64,000 nt of DNA, taken from positions 124,001 through 188,000 of the forward strand of contig LBMP01000007.1 of NCBI GenBank assembly GCA_001184205.1, given 5' to 3'. This DNA is from Desulfocarbo indianensis (GTDB taxonomy: Bacteria > Desulfobacterota > Desulfarculia > Desulfarculales > Desulfarculaceae). The notes beneath the pieces were generated by a model. The model was given only the letters and a program-made list of their open reading frames with translations, did not search any database and was not told the origin of the DNA. Of the stretch, positions 32,387-41,011 are shown in pieces (position 1 is the first letter of the stretch; each line of letters opens with the position of its first letter). A program made the position numbers and the translations under genes.

Positions 32387-35161
32387 TCAGACCGGCACCA
32401 CCACCGGCGGCCGCAGAAGCAATTCCACGGCCTCCCGGGCCACGCCGGCCAGCAAGGGGTGGGTTTCCTCCAGGGAAATTATTTGGCGGAGGTTGTCCGC
32501 CGAGCGGTAGATGACCTGGGCCAGGTCGCCCTCGCCGCCGCCGTAGACCGGCACTATATCCGCGAACTCGCCGCCCAGGGCCCAGGCGAAAACCGCCGCG
32601 CCGGCCTGCAAGGGCAGGGGCGGCGTGGCAAAGCCCCATTGCCGCAAGCGGTCCAGCAAGGGGTCCAGGCTCCAGCGCAGGCTGCCCACGCCCTCCTTGA
32701 GGCGTTGGCCCAGGTAAGGGGTTTCTCCCTCGCGCTCGCGGTCGTCCACGAAAAGCGCCACCAATCCGGCCAGCAGCACGGGGTCGTGATCGGGCAGGGA
32801 GCCCCGGCGGATGGCCTCGGCGATGAGGATGGGCTGATCCAGGCGGAGCTTGGAGGCCCATGCGCCGTCGGCGGTGAGGCGGCCCTCGGCGTCCACGAAA
32901 CCCTCGGCCCGCAGAAACTCCAGGTGGCGCACGAAGTCGTACCAGAAGGCGTGGCTCTCCTCCTGCACCTCGGCCAGAACCCGTTCCCCCTGTTCCAGCG
33001 CCTCGAAAAGCTCGCCCTGGGGGGAGAGGCATTGCTCGGCCAGGGGACAGTCGCTGCAGGTCAGCCCGGCCATTTCCTCGTCCACGGTGAGCAGCCTCTC
33101 GCGGGCCAGGTCGATCTCGCGCTGGCCCAGGAGTTCCATATCCGGGGAGGAAAGGGGCGTGGGCTCGGCCGGGATCTGATCCAGCACCGCCTGGGCCAGC
33201 ATGCGGCCTCCGCCGGCGTGGGGCAGGTCCAGCACTTCCTGGAAGACGCCGGCGATCTCGTCCAGCAGCACGAAATCCAGGCGGGGCCGGCCGCGTTGCA
33301 AACGGCGGTCGGGCCGCAGGCTCACCGCCAGCACTCCGGCGTCCTCGCCGTGGCCCTCGCGGCGCATCACCGCCGCCAGCGAGCCGAACATGTCCATGAA
33401 CACCCGGCCGCGAATGAGCGCGCCCCAAAGCCCGCCGCGCTCCTCCACGGAAAGCAGTTCCGCCTCCAGGCGCTGGCGCAGCTTTTCCAACTGCCGCCGG
33501 CGGCGCCGCCGCACCACGGCCTCCTCGGGGCCGGGGCATTTGGAGCCGGCCAGGCTCTTGGTGAGCGATTTGACCACCTGCTGCAAGCCGCCCTTTTTGC
33601 GGGGCCGCCCCTCGGAGCGCTCCAGGCGCTGGAAGGTGGCCAGGCTCTGGCCCAAGAGCTGTTTGACCTCGGCGGGGCGGTGGGAGAGCAACAGGTTGAG
33701 CACCATGGAAAAGTTGATGGAGAGCTGGCTTTGGATGGGCTCCGGTTCGGAGCCCAAGAGGTTGGCCACCAGGGGCACGTTATTGAAAGGCCCCGGTATG
33801 GTGGCGCAGAAGCCTATCTTGTCCATGCCCCGGCGGCCGGCCCGGCCGGTCATTTGCAGAAGATCGGTGGCCGAAAGATCCACGAACTCGCGGCCGTTGA
33901 AGCGGTCGCTCTGGGTTATCACCACGGTGCGCGCCGGGAAATTGACCCCGGCCGCCACGGTGGAGGTGCTGAAGATGGCCTTGAGCAGGCCGCGCTGCAT
34001 GAGCCGCTCCACCAGGAGCTTCCAGTGGGGCAGATGCCCGGCGTGATGGGCGGCCACGTGCAGATACTTTAGGGCGGGCAACTGGGGATGGTTTTTCAGG
34101 AACGGGTAGCGCTGGATAAAATCTTCCACGTGGTTGGCCAAGGCCTGGCGCTGCTCCTGGCCCACCCGCAGCTCGGCCCCCGCCACGCAACTGAGGGCGT
34201 TGTCGCAATCGGCACGGGATTTTAGAAAGAAAATCGCGGGCAGCAGATCGGCTTCATCCAGCACCGTTATAATGCGGTTAAAAGGCGGCACATGCTGCAA
34301 GGGGCCGCGATGGCGCTCCTTGCCCTGCTTTTCCAAAAAGTGGCGCACCTGGGGAAAAAGCCCGCGTCCGGTCAGCAGGGGAGTCAGTTCGCCGTCGGGC
34401 AGCATGAACACCGGGAACAGGGGCACGGGCCGGTTTTCGTCGATCACCGTGGCGCAGGGCTCGTCGCGCACGAACTTGAGCCAGCGGGCTATCTGATCGG
34501 CGTTCTGCACCGTGGCCGAGAGCAACAGCAGGCGCACCCTCACCGGCAGATAGATGATGACCTCCTCCCAGACCACCCCCCGTTCGGGATCGCCCAGGAA
34601 ATGGGCCTCGTCCAAAACCACCAGGCCGGCTTCCAGGTCGCGGCCGTGGTGCATGGCGTCGTAGAGCTGGTTGCGCAAGATTTCGGTGGTGCCCACGATG
34701 AGATCAGCGCCCAGGTTTTCCTTGCGCTCCCCGGTGAGGATGCCCACCCGGCTTTCACCGAAAATTTCCCTGAACTCGGCATACTTGGAATTGGACAGCG
34801 CCTTGAGGGGGCTGGCGTACCAGGCCTTTTGGCCCTGGGCCAGCGCCTTTTCAATGGCCTTTTGGGCGATCCAGGTCTTGCCGCTGCCGGTGGGGGCGCT
34901 CACCACCACGTCCTCGCGCTCCAAACGCTCCACCGCCTCGCTTTGGAAAGGGTCCGGGGCAAAGGGCGCGGCCTCGGGCACGCCGATTTCCTGGAGCACC
35001 GGCAATAGTTTCCGGTTGACCCGCGGACTGAATGATTGATCAGGCTCCGGGCCGCTTCTTTTGCTGCGCGCCTTGTGGCCGGGACGGCGGGGACGCCTCC
35101 CACGCAGCGGGCGGGAGGTTCGGGAGCGGCGGCTGCTCTTGGATGGGGGCGCGTTGCTCAC
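32387..35161 (-). CDS. Ski2/Dob10-type superfamily II helicase
   Basis: 924 residues from a GTG at 35161 with GGAGA upstream. A basic, Arg/Ser-rich N-terminal tail of about 45 residues precedes the helicase core: Q-like FAPDPFQSEAVERL, motif I APTGSGKTWIA, Ia ASPLKALSNSK, motif II VLDEAHFLGD (DEAH), motif III LLLLSATVQN, and motif VI TGRAGRRGMDKIGF. This is the Ski2/Mtr4-like arrangement. The C-terminal 350 residues contain CSDCPLAEQC near 700, a possible metal site, and a winged-helix or ratchet-like region. In bacteria its role is not well established; RNA unwinding and turnover is likely by homology. Confidence 0.9.
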   Translation of the reverse strand: MSNAPPSKSSRRSRTSRPLRGRRPRRPGHKARSKRSGPEPDQSFSPRVNRKLLPVLQEIGVPEAAPFAPDPFQSEAVERLEREDVVVSAPTGSGKTWIAQKAIEKALAQGQKAWYASPLKALSNSKYAEFREIFGESRVGILTGERKENLGADLIVGTTEILRNQLYDAMHHGRDLEAGLVVLDEAHFLGDPERGVVWEEVIIYLPVRVRLLLLSATVQNADQIARWLKFVRDEPCATVIDENRPVPLFPVFMLPDGELTPLLTGRGLFPQVRHFLEKQGKERHRGPLQHVPPFNRIITVLDEADLLPAIFFLKSRADCDNALSCVAGAELRVGQEQRQALANHVEDFIQRYPFLKNHPQLPALKYLHVAAHHAGHLPHWKLLVERLMQRGLLKAIFSTSTVAAGVNFPARTVVITQSDRFNGREFVDLSATDLLQMTGRAGRRGMDKIGFCATIPGPFNNVPLVANLLGSEPEPIQSQLSINFSMVLNLLLSHRPAEVKQLLGQSLATFQRLERSEGRPRKKGGLQQVVKSLTKSLAGSKCPGPEEAVVRRRRRRQLEKLRQRLEAELLSVEERGGLWGALIRGRVFMDMFGSLAAVMRREGHGEDAGVLAVSLRPDRRLQRGRPRLDFVLLDEIAGVFQEVLDLPHAGGGRMLAQAVLDQIPAEPTPLSSPDMELLGQREIDLARERLLTVDEEMAGLTCSDCPLAEQCLSPQGELFEALEQGERVLAEVQEESHAFWYDFVRHLEFLRAEGFVDAEGRLTADGAWASKLRLDQPILIAEAIRRGSLPDHDPVLLAGLVALFVDDREREGETPYLGQRLKEGVGSLRWSLDPLLDRLRQWGFATPPLPLQAGAAVFAWALGGEFADIVPVYGGGEGDLAQVIYRSADNLRQIISLEETHPLLAGVAREAVELLLRPPVVVPV

Positions 35162-35709
35162 AGGCTTCTCCGATCGCCAAAGATGCTACACCCTTGAGGT
35201 TGGCTAGGCAACATTCTAGCAAATCGTGACAAAACCGGAGAGGCCAAAGGGGAGGGACGAGAACAAAAGAAAGGGGTGGTCTCCCCCCGCCTCCGCGCTT
35301 CCAGTTCGGGGCGGGGGGACACCGGGTGTCACCATCCGTGGCGACTTGCAAGGGTCAGACGCTTCCCTGCGTCCGTTGAGCCCAGGAGCCAACAAGGACC
35401 ATGCTGACCGGCTGGGTTTGGTAAAAGTATTAGCAACCGCCATGCCAAAACAGAGGCGGAGAAGGGGCCCGTGCTTATATTAGGCGTAACAACAAATAGT
35501 TAAGCTGAACAAGGCTCCGAGGGGGCCATCGCGGACCAGGGGAGGGCGCAGGACCATGTATTCCGGGGAGGTGATGGCAAATGGGCAACAAATGCCCCCC
35601 CCGGTTCCGTAGGGGGGGTAATACTGGCCGGTCAAGAAGCGGCGCTTGGCGGTCGGGCGTCAGGCAAGGGGCCGGCGCGCTATGCGGCCTCGGCTTGGCT
35701 GTGGGATTT
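35162..35709. other. Non-coding region with two strong hairpins
   Basis: Between the helicase start and the DUF374 stop I see no gene. A 10-bp stem (CCCCCCGC with GCGGGGGG) spans 35282-35319, and C8 at 35595-35602 faces G7 at 35612-35618 across a nine-base loop. Neither is followed by a T run. Confidence 0.5.
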
Positions 35710-36399
35710 CTATTCCAGGCCGGTCTGACCGCACCTGGCGTCCAGCTCCACGCGCAGGCGATTCAACTCGTCCTCCAGTTCCTGGCGCGCGGTTTCCATC
35801 TCCTGGGGCGACATCTCGGCGGGATAGTTGAAAACCCGGCCGGCGGCGACCTTGATCCGGGCGAAGGGTTTGGGGATCATGGTCAAATCCCAGGTCTTGC
35901 GCAGCACCCAGGCCCGGTCGGCCGACCACATCAAGGTGGCCAGGGGCAGGCCGGTGCGCTGGGCCAGGAGAATCATGCCTTTCTTGGCCTGATAGCGCGG
36001 GCCCCTGGGGCCGTCGGCCACGGTGGCGGCGCTGGGGCAGCGTCCGCTGGTGAGCGCCTCGGCCATCTCCTTTAGGGCCTCGCCGCCGCCGTGATGAGAG
36101 GAACCCCTCACCGCGATGCCGCCCATCAATTCCACGAAACGGGCCAGGTATTCGCCGTCCCGCGAACGGCTGATCATGATGGCCGGCTTCACCTTGCGGA
36201 AAAAGTAGAGAAAGAAAATGGCCGTGCGGTGCCAGGTGGCCCCCACCACCCGCAGGCGGCTGGATCGGATTCCTTCCAGCACCTGGGGGTTGATCAGTTC
36301 CAGCCGGCAGGTGGCGAAGATGGCCTTCAGGGCCCAGGTGCCCAGGTGGGAAACCAGCCAAAACCCGATGCGCTGGCCAAGCTTTGCCTGGCGCGCCAT
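35710..36399 (-). CDS. DUF374-family acyltransferase-like protein
   Basis: 229 residues. GATWHRTAIFFLYFF (the WH of the acceptor site), MISRSRDGEYLARFVELMGG, VRGSSHHGGGEALKEMAEAL and VADGPRGPRYQAKKGMILLAQRTG match the DUF374 branch of the lysophospholipid acyltransferase superfamily, in which DGPRGPR is the signature. It is probably a membrane-associated enzyme of lipid A or phospholipid acylation. The ATG immediately follows the stop of the LUD gene, so both are on one transcript. The C-terminal 25 residues are charged and likely helical. Confidence 0.85.
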   Translation of the reverse strand: MARQAKLGQRIGFWLVSHLGTWALKAIFATCRLELINPQVLEGIRSSRLRVVGATWHRTAIFFLYFFRKVKPAIMISRSRDGEYLARFVELMGGIAVRGSSHHGGGEALKEMAEALTSGRCPSAATVADGPRGPRYQAKKGMILLAQRTGLPLATLMWSADRAWVLRKTWDLTMIPKPFARIKVAAGRVFNYPAEMSPQEMETARQELEDELNRLRVELDARCGQTGLE

Positions 36400-37041
36400 T
36401 TACAGGCCCAACTCCTGGCCCACCAGCACCACGTGCAGACGCTGGGCGTCGGCCTGCTTGTGGATCACCACCGTGGCGTTGCAGATGCGGTCCGGGCTGT
36501 CGCAATCGGCGCATTGGCCGGTTTGGGCGCAGGGCGTCTTGCGGCCCAGGCGCTTGGCGTTGGCGGGGGCCACGAAATGGCGGATGCGTTCCTGGGCATA
36601 GGCCAGATTGGGCACGATCTTGTTGCAGCCGGTCACCAGGATGACCTTCCTGGGGCCGAAGAGAATGGGCCCCACCCTGGTACAGGAGGCGTCCACGAAC
36701 ACCAGCTCGCCCTGCTCGGTGACGGCGTTCACCCCGGCCAGGAAAAAGTCGGCCTGCAGGCCCTGCCGCAGGCGGGATAGGCTTTCTTCCGGGCTCAGGT
36801 CCTTGGCGAAGCGGTCGATGAGGTTCAGGGGAGCCTGGCGCAGGCCGTCCATGATGCCGGTCTCCGACAGGGTCAGGGAGCCGCCCAGGGCCACGCTGGC
36901 CCCCTGGGGGATCATGGCTAAAGTTTTGGCGGCCGCCTCGGCCGCGTCCCTGGCAAAGCTGGCCTGTATGCGGTTGCGCCCCAGCGCCTTGATCACCGCC
37001 TGGGCGCGGGTTTCGTAGAACCACCCAATGCTCTGGTCCAT
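36400..37041 (-). CDS. LUD-domain (LutC/DUF162-like) protein
   Basis: 213 residues from the ATG at 37041, which has AGGAG five bases upstream. The motifs ALGGSLTLSETGIMDGLR, DFFLAGVNAVTEQGELVFVD, VGPILFGPRKVILVTGCNKI and the C-terminal PCAQTGQCADCDSPDRICN are those of short LUD-domain proteins, relatives of LutC/YkgG used in lactate utilisation. Four Cys near the C-terminus (CxxxxxCxxC...C) could bind a cluster. lutA and lutB homologues are not nearby, so the role need not be lactate oxidation. Confidence 0.88.
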   Translation of the reverse strand: MDQSIGWFYETRAQAVIKALGRNRIQASFARDAAEAAAKTLAMIPQGASVALGGSLTLSETGIMDGLRQAPLNLIDRFAKDLSPEESLSRLRQGLQADFFLAGVNAVTEQGELVFVDASCTRVGPILFGPRKVILVTGCNKIVPNLAYAQERIRHFVAPANAKRLGRKTPCAQTGQCADCDSPDRICNATVVIHKQADAQRLHVVLVGQELGL

Positions 37042-37148
37042 GTGGGCTCCTTGCGAGAGGTTCGGGCAAACAACGCTTATAAATAACATGGGGGCTCGCC
37101 TGAAACCAGGGGAGGCGGCGGGCGGCGATAAAAAAGGGATGAAGAATG

Positions 37149-37457
37149 TCAAGCCGGGGAGATGGCTATCACCTGATCCAAACTGATCGCGCGGAAGATG
37201 GAGAAAATATGCTGGGGCGCGGCTTCCAGGGCCACCCGCGCCTGGGCCTGTTCCGCCCGCTTATGAAAGTCGAAAAGGAGGCCGATGACGGTGCTGGATA
37301 TGCTGGTGACCCCGCCTAGATTCAGGACGATATTTTTGTGGCGCGACAGGTCCACCGCGGAGAGGGCTTCGCTTAGTTCGGGCAGGGCCTCTGCATCCAA
37401 GCGTCCCCTGAAATACAATCTCTTGACGGCTTCATTGCTGCCTCGCGCTGTAATCAT
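37149..37457 (-). CDS. STAS-domain protein (anti-anti-sigma factor-like)
   Basis: 102 residues forming a single STAS domain. VKRLYFRGRLDAEALPELSEAL, then NIVLNLGGVTSISSTVIGLLFDFHKRAE holds the phosphorylatable Ser region (SISSTVIG), and VALEAAPQHIFSIFRAISLDQVI closes it. Such proteins are switched by HPK-type kinases and PP2C phosphatases; an RsbU-type phosphatase is encoded at 14545-16461, though a link is speculative. It is followed after 107 bases by the LUD gene on the same strand. Confidence 0.85.
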   Translation of the reverse strand: MITARGSNEAVKRLYFRGRLDAEALPELSEALSAVDLSRHKNIVLNLGGVTSISSTVIGLLFDFHKRAEQAQARVALEAAPQHIFSIFRAISLDQVIAISPA

Positions 37458-37627
37458 GCCCCCTCGCCCCAGTTGCCGGTCGATATCAAGATGGCTTGGC
37501 GGGACAAATTATAACAGCCAGCCCGCGCTTGACACTATCTATCGCCGGGGTTATGGCTGGTATGGCCGCGCGGCCCCAGGCGACGGCCGGCTTGAGGCAA
37601 CCCTGGGCGGAACTGGAGTGAAAAGCG

Positions 37628-38020
37628 GTGGAAATGGAAGTGGTGTTTCAAGAAGGGCAACTGGCGGAGGCCCGTTTCGAAGACTTCACGGTGCTGACGG
37701 ACCAGCCCAAATCCGAGGGCGGCCAAGGCCTGGCCCCCTGGCCCTTTGCCCTGTTTCTGGCCTCCCTGGCCACCTGCGCGGCGTTTTACGCCCGCGGCTT
37801 TTGCCAGGCTAGGGACATCAGCCATGGGGACATGAAGCTGATCTTGCGGACCTTCAGCGATGAAGCGGGCAAACGCCTGGAGCGGGTGGAAATGGAGCTG
37901 AAACTGCCGGAAGGCTTTCCGGAAAAATATGAAAAGGCAATCTTGCGGGTGGCCAACCAATGCGCGGTGAAAAAAGCCATTTTCGACCCGCCGGAGATAA
38001 CCTTGAGCGCCAGCCGCTGA
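37628..38020 (+). CDS. OsmC-family protein
   Basis: 130 residues, shorter than typical peroxide-reducing OsmC (about 140). The ordering QGLAPWPFALFLASLATCAAFYARGFCQARDI followed by VEMELKLPEGFPEKYEKAILRVANQCAVKKAIFDPPEI matches the OsmC/YhfA group, with the two redox Cys at LATC and NQC. These reduce organic hydroperoxides or have thiol-related roles. I chose the GTG at 37628, nine bases after GGAG, but the ATG two codons later is also possible. A probable terminator follows. Confidence 0.87.
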   Translation: MEMEVVFQEGQLAEARFEDFTVLTDQPKSEGGQGLAPWPFALFLASLATCAAFYARGFCQARDISHGDMKLILRTFSDEAGKRLERVEMELKLPEGFPEKYEKAILRVANQCAVKKAIFDPPEITLSASR

Positions 38021-38026
38021 CAAACG

Positions 38027-38058
38027 CGCCGCCGGTCCGCGGCGGGGCCGGCCTTTTT
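38027..38058 (+). terminator. Terminator after the OsmC-family gene
   Basis: GCCGG (38031-38035) pairs with CCGGC (38048-38052), followed by C and five T; an alternative 6-bp stem (38027-38032 with 38039-38044) overlaps it. Confidence 0.6.
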
Positions 38059-38226
38059 CTTGGTTAAGCAGTTGGCGGCCGGCTGGAAAAAGTTTGGCGT
38101 GGCTGTCTTTTCATTCCCATCTTTTGCAAGGGCTTGGAGCGGGGAGGGCGATCGTTTACACTGGATAGTAGGTGTCTTTCGCTTGCCCCCCTCACGCCAT
38201 TGGCCATTAATAAGGGAGGTGGGAAA

Positions 38227-38385
38227 ATGGCTGCCACGCACAAGGGCTTTGTTTGGGTCAAAGACCGCAAGGGCAATGAGTTCATCTGCCCGGTGAATGC
38301 CTTGAAGGACCCCAAAAAAGCCAGCCAGGAAGAGCTTAAGGATTGCGTGGACGACGCCAGCATGGGCGTCAACATCGGGGACTAG
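38227..38385 (+). CDS. Small hypothetical protein
   Basis: 52 residues with an excellent GGGAGGTGGGAAA ahead of the ATG. The sequence (MAATHKGFVWVKDRKGNEFI, CPVNALKDPKKAS, EELKDCVDDASMG) is charged and soluble, with two Cys (C21, C41). A strong hairpin follows at once. The compact unit of ribosome binding site, gene and hairpin argues for a real gene. Family and function not recognised. Confidence 0.65.
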   Translation: MAATHKGFVWVKDRKGNEFICPVNALKDPKKASQEELKDCVDDASMGVNIGD

Positions 38386-38392
38386 GCAGCGA

Positions 38393-38419
38393 GGGGAGCC
38401 CCGTTGCGGGGTTCCCCTT
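38393..38419 (+). terminator. Hairpin terminator after the 52-residue gene
   Basis: An 11-bp stem with one G-U pair (38393-38403 with 38407-38417) and a TTG loop; only two T follow. It sits between convergent genes and could act in both directions. Confidence 0.55.
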
Positions 38420-38442
38420 ATGAAATCCAACCCAACGCCAGC

Positions 38443-39393
38443 TTAAGCGACCCCCCATAGCAACGCCACCACGGCCAGGGACAGTAAGCCGGCCAGCCCG
38501 CAGGAGGCGGCCAGCAGCCGGAAAGCCGCCCCCACGTCGATCTGCCGCGCCTGGCGGCCGGACGGGTTCAGCCAGGGCTTTTCCTTGATCTCTCCGCCGT
38601 AGCGGCTGGGCCCGCCCAAGCGCACCCCCAGGGCCCCGGCGCAGGCGGCCTCGGGCCAGCCGGCGTTGGGGCTGGCATGGGCCGCGTGGTCCCGGCGCAG
38701 GCATTGCCAGGCGCCCGCCGCGTCCAGGCCGGTCAAGCAGGCCGCGGCCACCATGAGCAAGGCGCTCAGGCGGGCCGGCAGCCAGCCGGCCAGGTCGTCC
38801 AGGCGGGCCGCGGCCCAGCCCAGTTGGGCGTAGCGCTGGTTTTTATACCCCACCATGGAGTCCAGGGTGTTGACGGCCTTGTAGGCGACTCCGCCCAGCG
38901 GCCCCAGCAGGGTCAGGTAAAACAAGGGCGCGATCACGCCGTCGTTGAGGTTCTCCGCCATGGTTTCGATGAGCGCCCGCCGCACGCCGGCCCCGTCGAG
39001 GCCGGCGGTGTCGCGGCCCACGATCATGCCCAGGCGCTGGCGGGCCAGGGGCAGGTCGTCCCGCGCCAGGGGCAGGGCCACGGCCCGGGCCTCGCGCCAA
39101 AGCTGGCCCGCGGCCAGGCATTGCCAAGTGAGAAGCGCGGCCGAGAGCCAGGCCAGGGGCGGCCACAGGGCTTGCGCCAGGAAAACGAGGACTCCCGCCG
39201 CCAGCGCCGAGCCGCCCACCACGGCCGCAACCAAAACCACGCCTCCCACGCGCAGGGAAAGGCGGGGCAGTGCGCGGATCTTCCGCTCCAGGAAACTCAC
39301 CGCCCGCCCCATGACCCGCACCATGTGGGGCCAGGAAGGCGGATCGCCGATGAATATGTCCATGGCCAAGGCCAATACAAAGGCGCTGAGCAA
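38443..39393 (-). CDS. cbiB: Adenosylcobinamide-phosphate synthase CbiB/CobD
   Basis: 316 residues with several membrane spans. Family motifs: DIFIGDPPSWPHMVRVMGRAV near the N-terminus, LIETMAENLNDGVIAPLFYLTLLGPLGGVAYKAVNTLDSMVGYKN in the middle, PNAGWPEAACAGALGVRLGGP, and YGGEIKEKPWLN. It attaches the aminopropanol arm to adenosylcobyric acid in late cobalamin synthesis, at the inner membrane. No other cobalamin gene adjoins it in this window, and I could not fit the upstream 280 bases to a cobalamin riboswitch. Confidence 0.93.
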   Translation of the reverse strand: MLSAFVLALAMDIFIGDPPSWPHMVRVMGRAVSFLERKIRALPRLSLRVGGVVLVAAVVGGSALAAGVLVFLAQALWPPLAWLSAALLTWQCLAAGQLWREARAVALPLARDDLPLARQRLGMIVGRDTAGLDGAGVRRALIETMAENLNDGVIAPLFYLTLLGPLGGVAYKAVNTLDSMVGYKNQRYAQLGWAAARLDDLAGWLPARLSALLMVAAACLTGLDAAGAWQCLRRDHAAHASPNAGWPEAACAGALGVRLGGPSRYGGEIKEKPWLNPSGRQARQIDVGAAFRLLAASCGLAGLLSLAVVALLWGVA

Positions 39394-39557
39394 GGCAAGC
39401 GTCTCCCGGCTGATGGTTGGGAGATTTTATAACACGCCCGGCTTCAGTCGGCCAACACCCACTGCGCCGGCTGCGGGATGAAAACCCGGGCGGGGAGGTG
39501 GCGGCGCGGGTCTTTGTTCCGTCAGGTTTCGCGGTTGCCCAGCGCCGAGAAAAAGCG

Positions 39558-39655
39558 CCTTGGCAAACCCAAGATTTCATGGCACGGGGGTGGCCGAGCC
39601 GGGAGTTCCTCTCGAAAACGTTGCCAAGGAGGGCTTTGCTTCGGGGACATGCCCT
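39558..39655. ncRNA. Possible structured RNA or attenuator upstream of cbiB
   Basis: CCTTGGCAA (39559-39567) is perfectly complementary to TTGCCAAGG (39621-39629), closing a 53-base interior that can form smaller helices. An adjoining stem pairs AGGGC near 39630 with GCCCT near 39651. On the minus strand, towards cbiB, CTTGG-GTTTG-CCAAG offers an alternative hairpin followed by GCGC and five T, like a terminator that competes with the long helix. The strand and function are unsure, and it matches no riboswitch I know. Confidence 0.3.
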
Positions 39656-39670
39656 GCCGGCTCCAAAGAA

Positions 39671-40153
39671 TTAAATCACCGGTATGTAAACAAAAAAGCG
39701 GCCGTTTTTCGGGTGGGTCGAGACCGGGATTGAAGGCCGCCGCGCTGCGAGCCAATGCCCATTTGCGGCCGCCGCCCGCATGATTATTTGGGCATCACAG
39801 CCTTTGCCGCTGAGGATTAAATCAGGCCAGCCATCCTGATACAAAATTGTAAGAAGCTCTTTGCCATCATCGTCGGCCGATTTTATGCCTTGCAATTGTT
39901 TGCTGGCCGGGTTGAAGGAAAGGCGCGGGGCCTCTTGATGGCGATATTTTAATAAGGCTTTTATTTCCATTTCTTAGGCTTTGCGCGCCGTTATAAATAC
40001 TTCGCCGCGGGTATCGCCCAAGAGCATGGATGAAAAGTCCTTTGTTTGCTTGACGGCGCAGGCGGACCCCAGCGCCAAGAGCGCCGTCAATGGGGGCTGG
40101 ATAACCGACGGCCCTCGCAAACCGGTTTTATTGTTTACCCTGCTAAAATACAT
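39671..40153 (-). pseudogene. Unknown gene split by an in-frame TAA
   Basis: Two short frames lie in the same frame. The first (ATG 40153, GGGGGAA upstream) makes 59 residues, MYFSRVNNKTGLRGPSVIQP and onward to FITARKA, then TAA at 39976-39974. One codon later ATG 39970 opens 99 more (MEIKALLKYRHQEAP to FFVYIPVI). Either one gene of about 160 residues has been cut by a stop, or two coupled small proteins are made. TAA rules out selenocysteine. Composition is less GC-rich than the neighbours. No family recognised. Confidence 0.4.
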
Positions 40154-40399
40154 TTTATTCCCCCAAAGATAAAGATACTGAAATATACCGTTCTTTACGA
40201 ACAAGGAATCGCGGCCATCTGCCAGGTTGGCATGATTGCTAAAGGGAGGCAGGAAAGCCAACTGACCATATAGGTATCTGTTGTTTGCCTAATTACTGTA
40301 TTGGTGAAACGATTTCATTTCGGACAATAGGTAGTGAATATCGTCTCACAATGCGTCGGCGCAAAAATTATAAAAAATGGGTTCTATATTTTTTAGCTC

Positions 40400-40428
40400 T
40401 TGACTATTTTGGGAGACGCCTTTATAAG
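40400..40428 (+). promoter_or_regulatory. Sigma-70 promoter
   Basis: TTGACT at 40400-40405 and TATAAG at 40423-40428, spacer 17, in an AT-rich stretch 46 bases before the start of the 124-residue protein gene. Confidence 0.7.
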
Positions 40429-40473
40429 TTTAGCGCATATTATTGTGGTTAATAAATTAAAAAGGAGATGGTG

Positions 40474-40848
40474 ATGGCCCGAGCTTCACGTTGGAGCAAG
40501 GAGCAGCGCGCAAATCTTTTAGCCATGGTGCGCAACGGCATATCGGAGCAAAGCATTCGCGAGGAATTCGTCACCACGGATGGTAAACGCGGTAAGCGGA
40601 CCATGACCGCCGTCGAGTTCGCTCAGCAGCTCAAGCAGGCCATGGTGGAGGCCGGCGAGATAAAACAAGCCGCTCCCCAGAAAAAGGCCGAGAAAAAAAG
40701 TGAATACGAGGTGACCCCCACGGGAAGGCTGACCATAAACGACTTCGCCGAAATCACCGGTTTCAAGCCTGGTCAGTTCTTTGTGCTGGAAAAGCCCCGC
40801 GGCCGCTCCAACGCCTGGCGGGTGGTGCCCGTCGATCAAGCTTCTTGA
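40474..40848 (+). CDS. Hypothetical protein with helix-turn-helix-like N-terminus
   Basis: 124 residues from the second ATG of the ATG-GTG-ATG run, six bases after AAGGAG; the first ATG abuts the ribosome binding site and is unlikely. Residues 1-60 (RWSKEQRANLLAMVRNGISEQSIREEF, then KRTMTAVEFAQQLKQAMVEAGEI) look like a helical, possibly DNA-binding unit. A Lys-rich linker follows, then a small beta domain (VTPTGRLTINDFAEITGFKPGQFFVLEKP, WRVVPV). It has its own good promoter. The layout suggests a small regulator or nucleoid-type protein, but I recognise no family. Confidence 0.65.
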   Translation: MARASRWSKEQRANLLAMVRNGISEQSIREEFVTTDGKRGKRTMTAVEFAQQLKQAMVEAGEIKQAAPQKKAEKKSEYEVTPTGRLTINDFAEITGFKPGQFFVLEKPRGRSNAWRVVPVDQAS

Positions 40849-41011
40849 CCCGCTTCCCGTAAGAAGTTGTTTCCCACGGCCACGCCGCGCCAGGGTTGGG
40901 GGCGCGATGGGGCACGATCCCGAAGGCGCCAAAGACCGGCACGGTCAACAAGCCAATAAGATGGTTTGGGACGGGCGCCCCGCCAGCGCGGCGGGTGCGC
41001 CCCAGGACCAA

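Noticed and set aside
32144-34072. Long plus-strand frame opposite the helicase
   Set aside because: Antisense shadow; the helicase motifs on the minus strand are complete.
39394-39670. Cobalamin riboswitch upstream of cbiB
   Set aside because: I could not find the conserved B12-box sequence or the usual core pattern on the minus strand.
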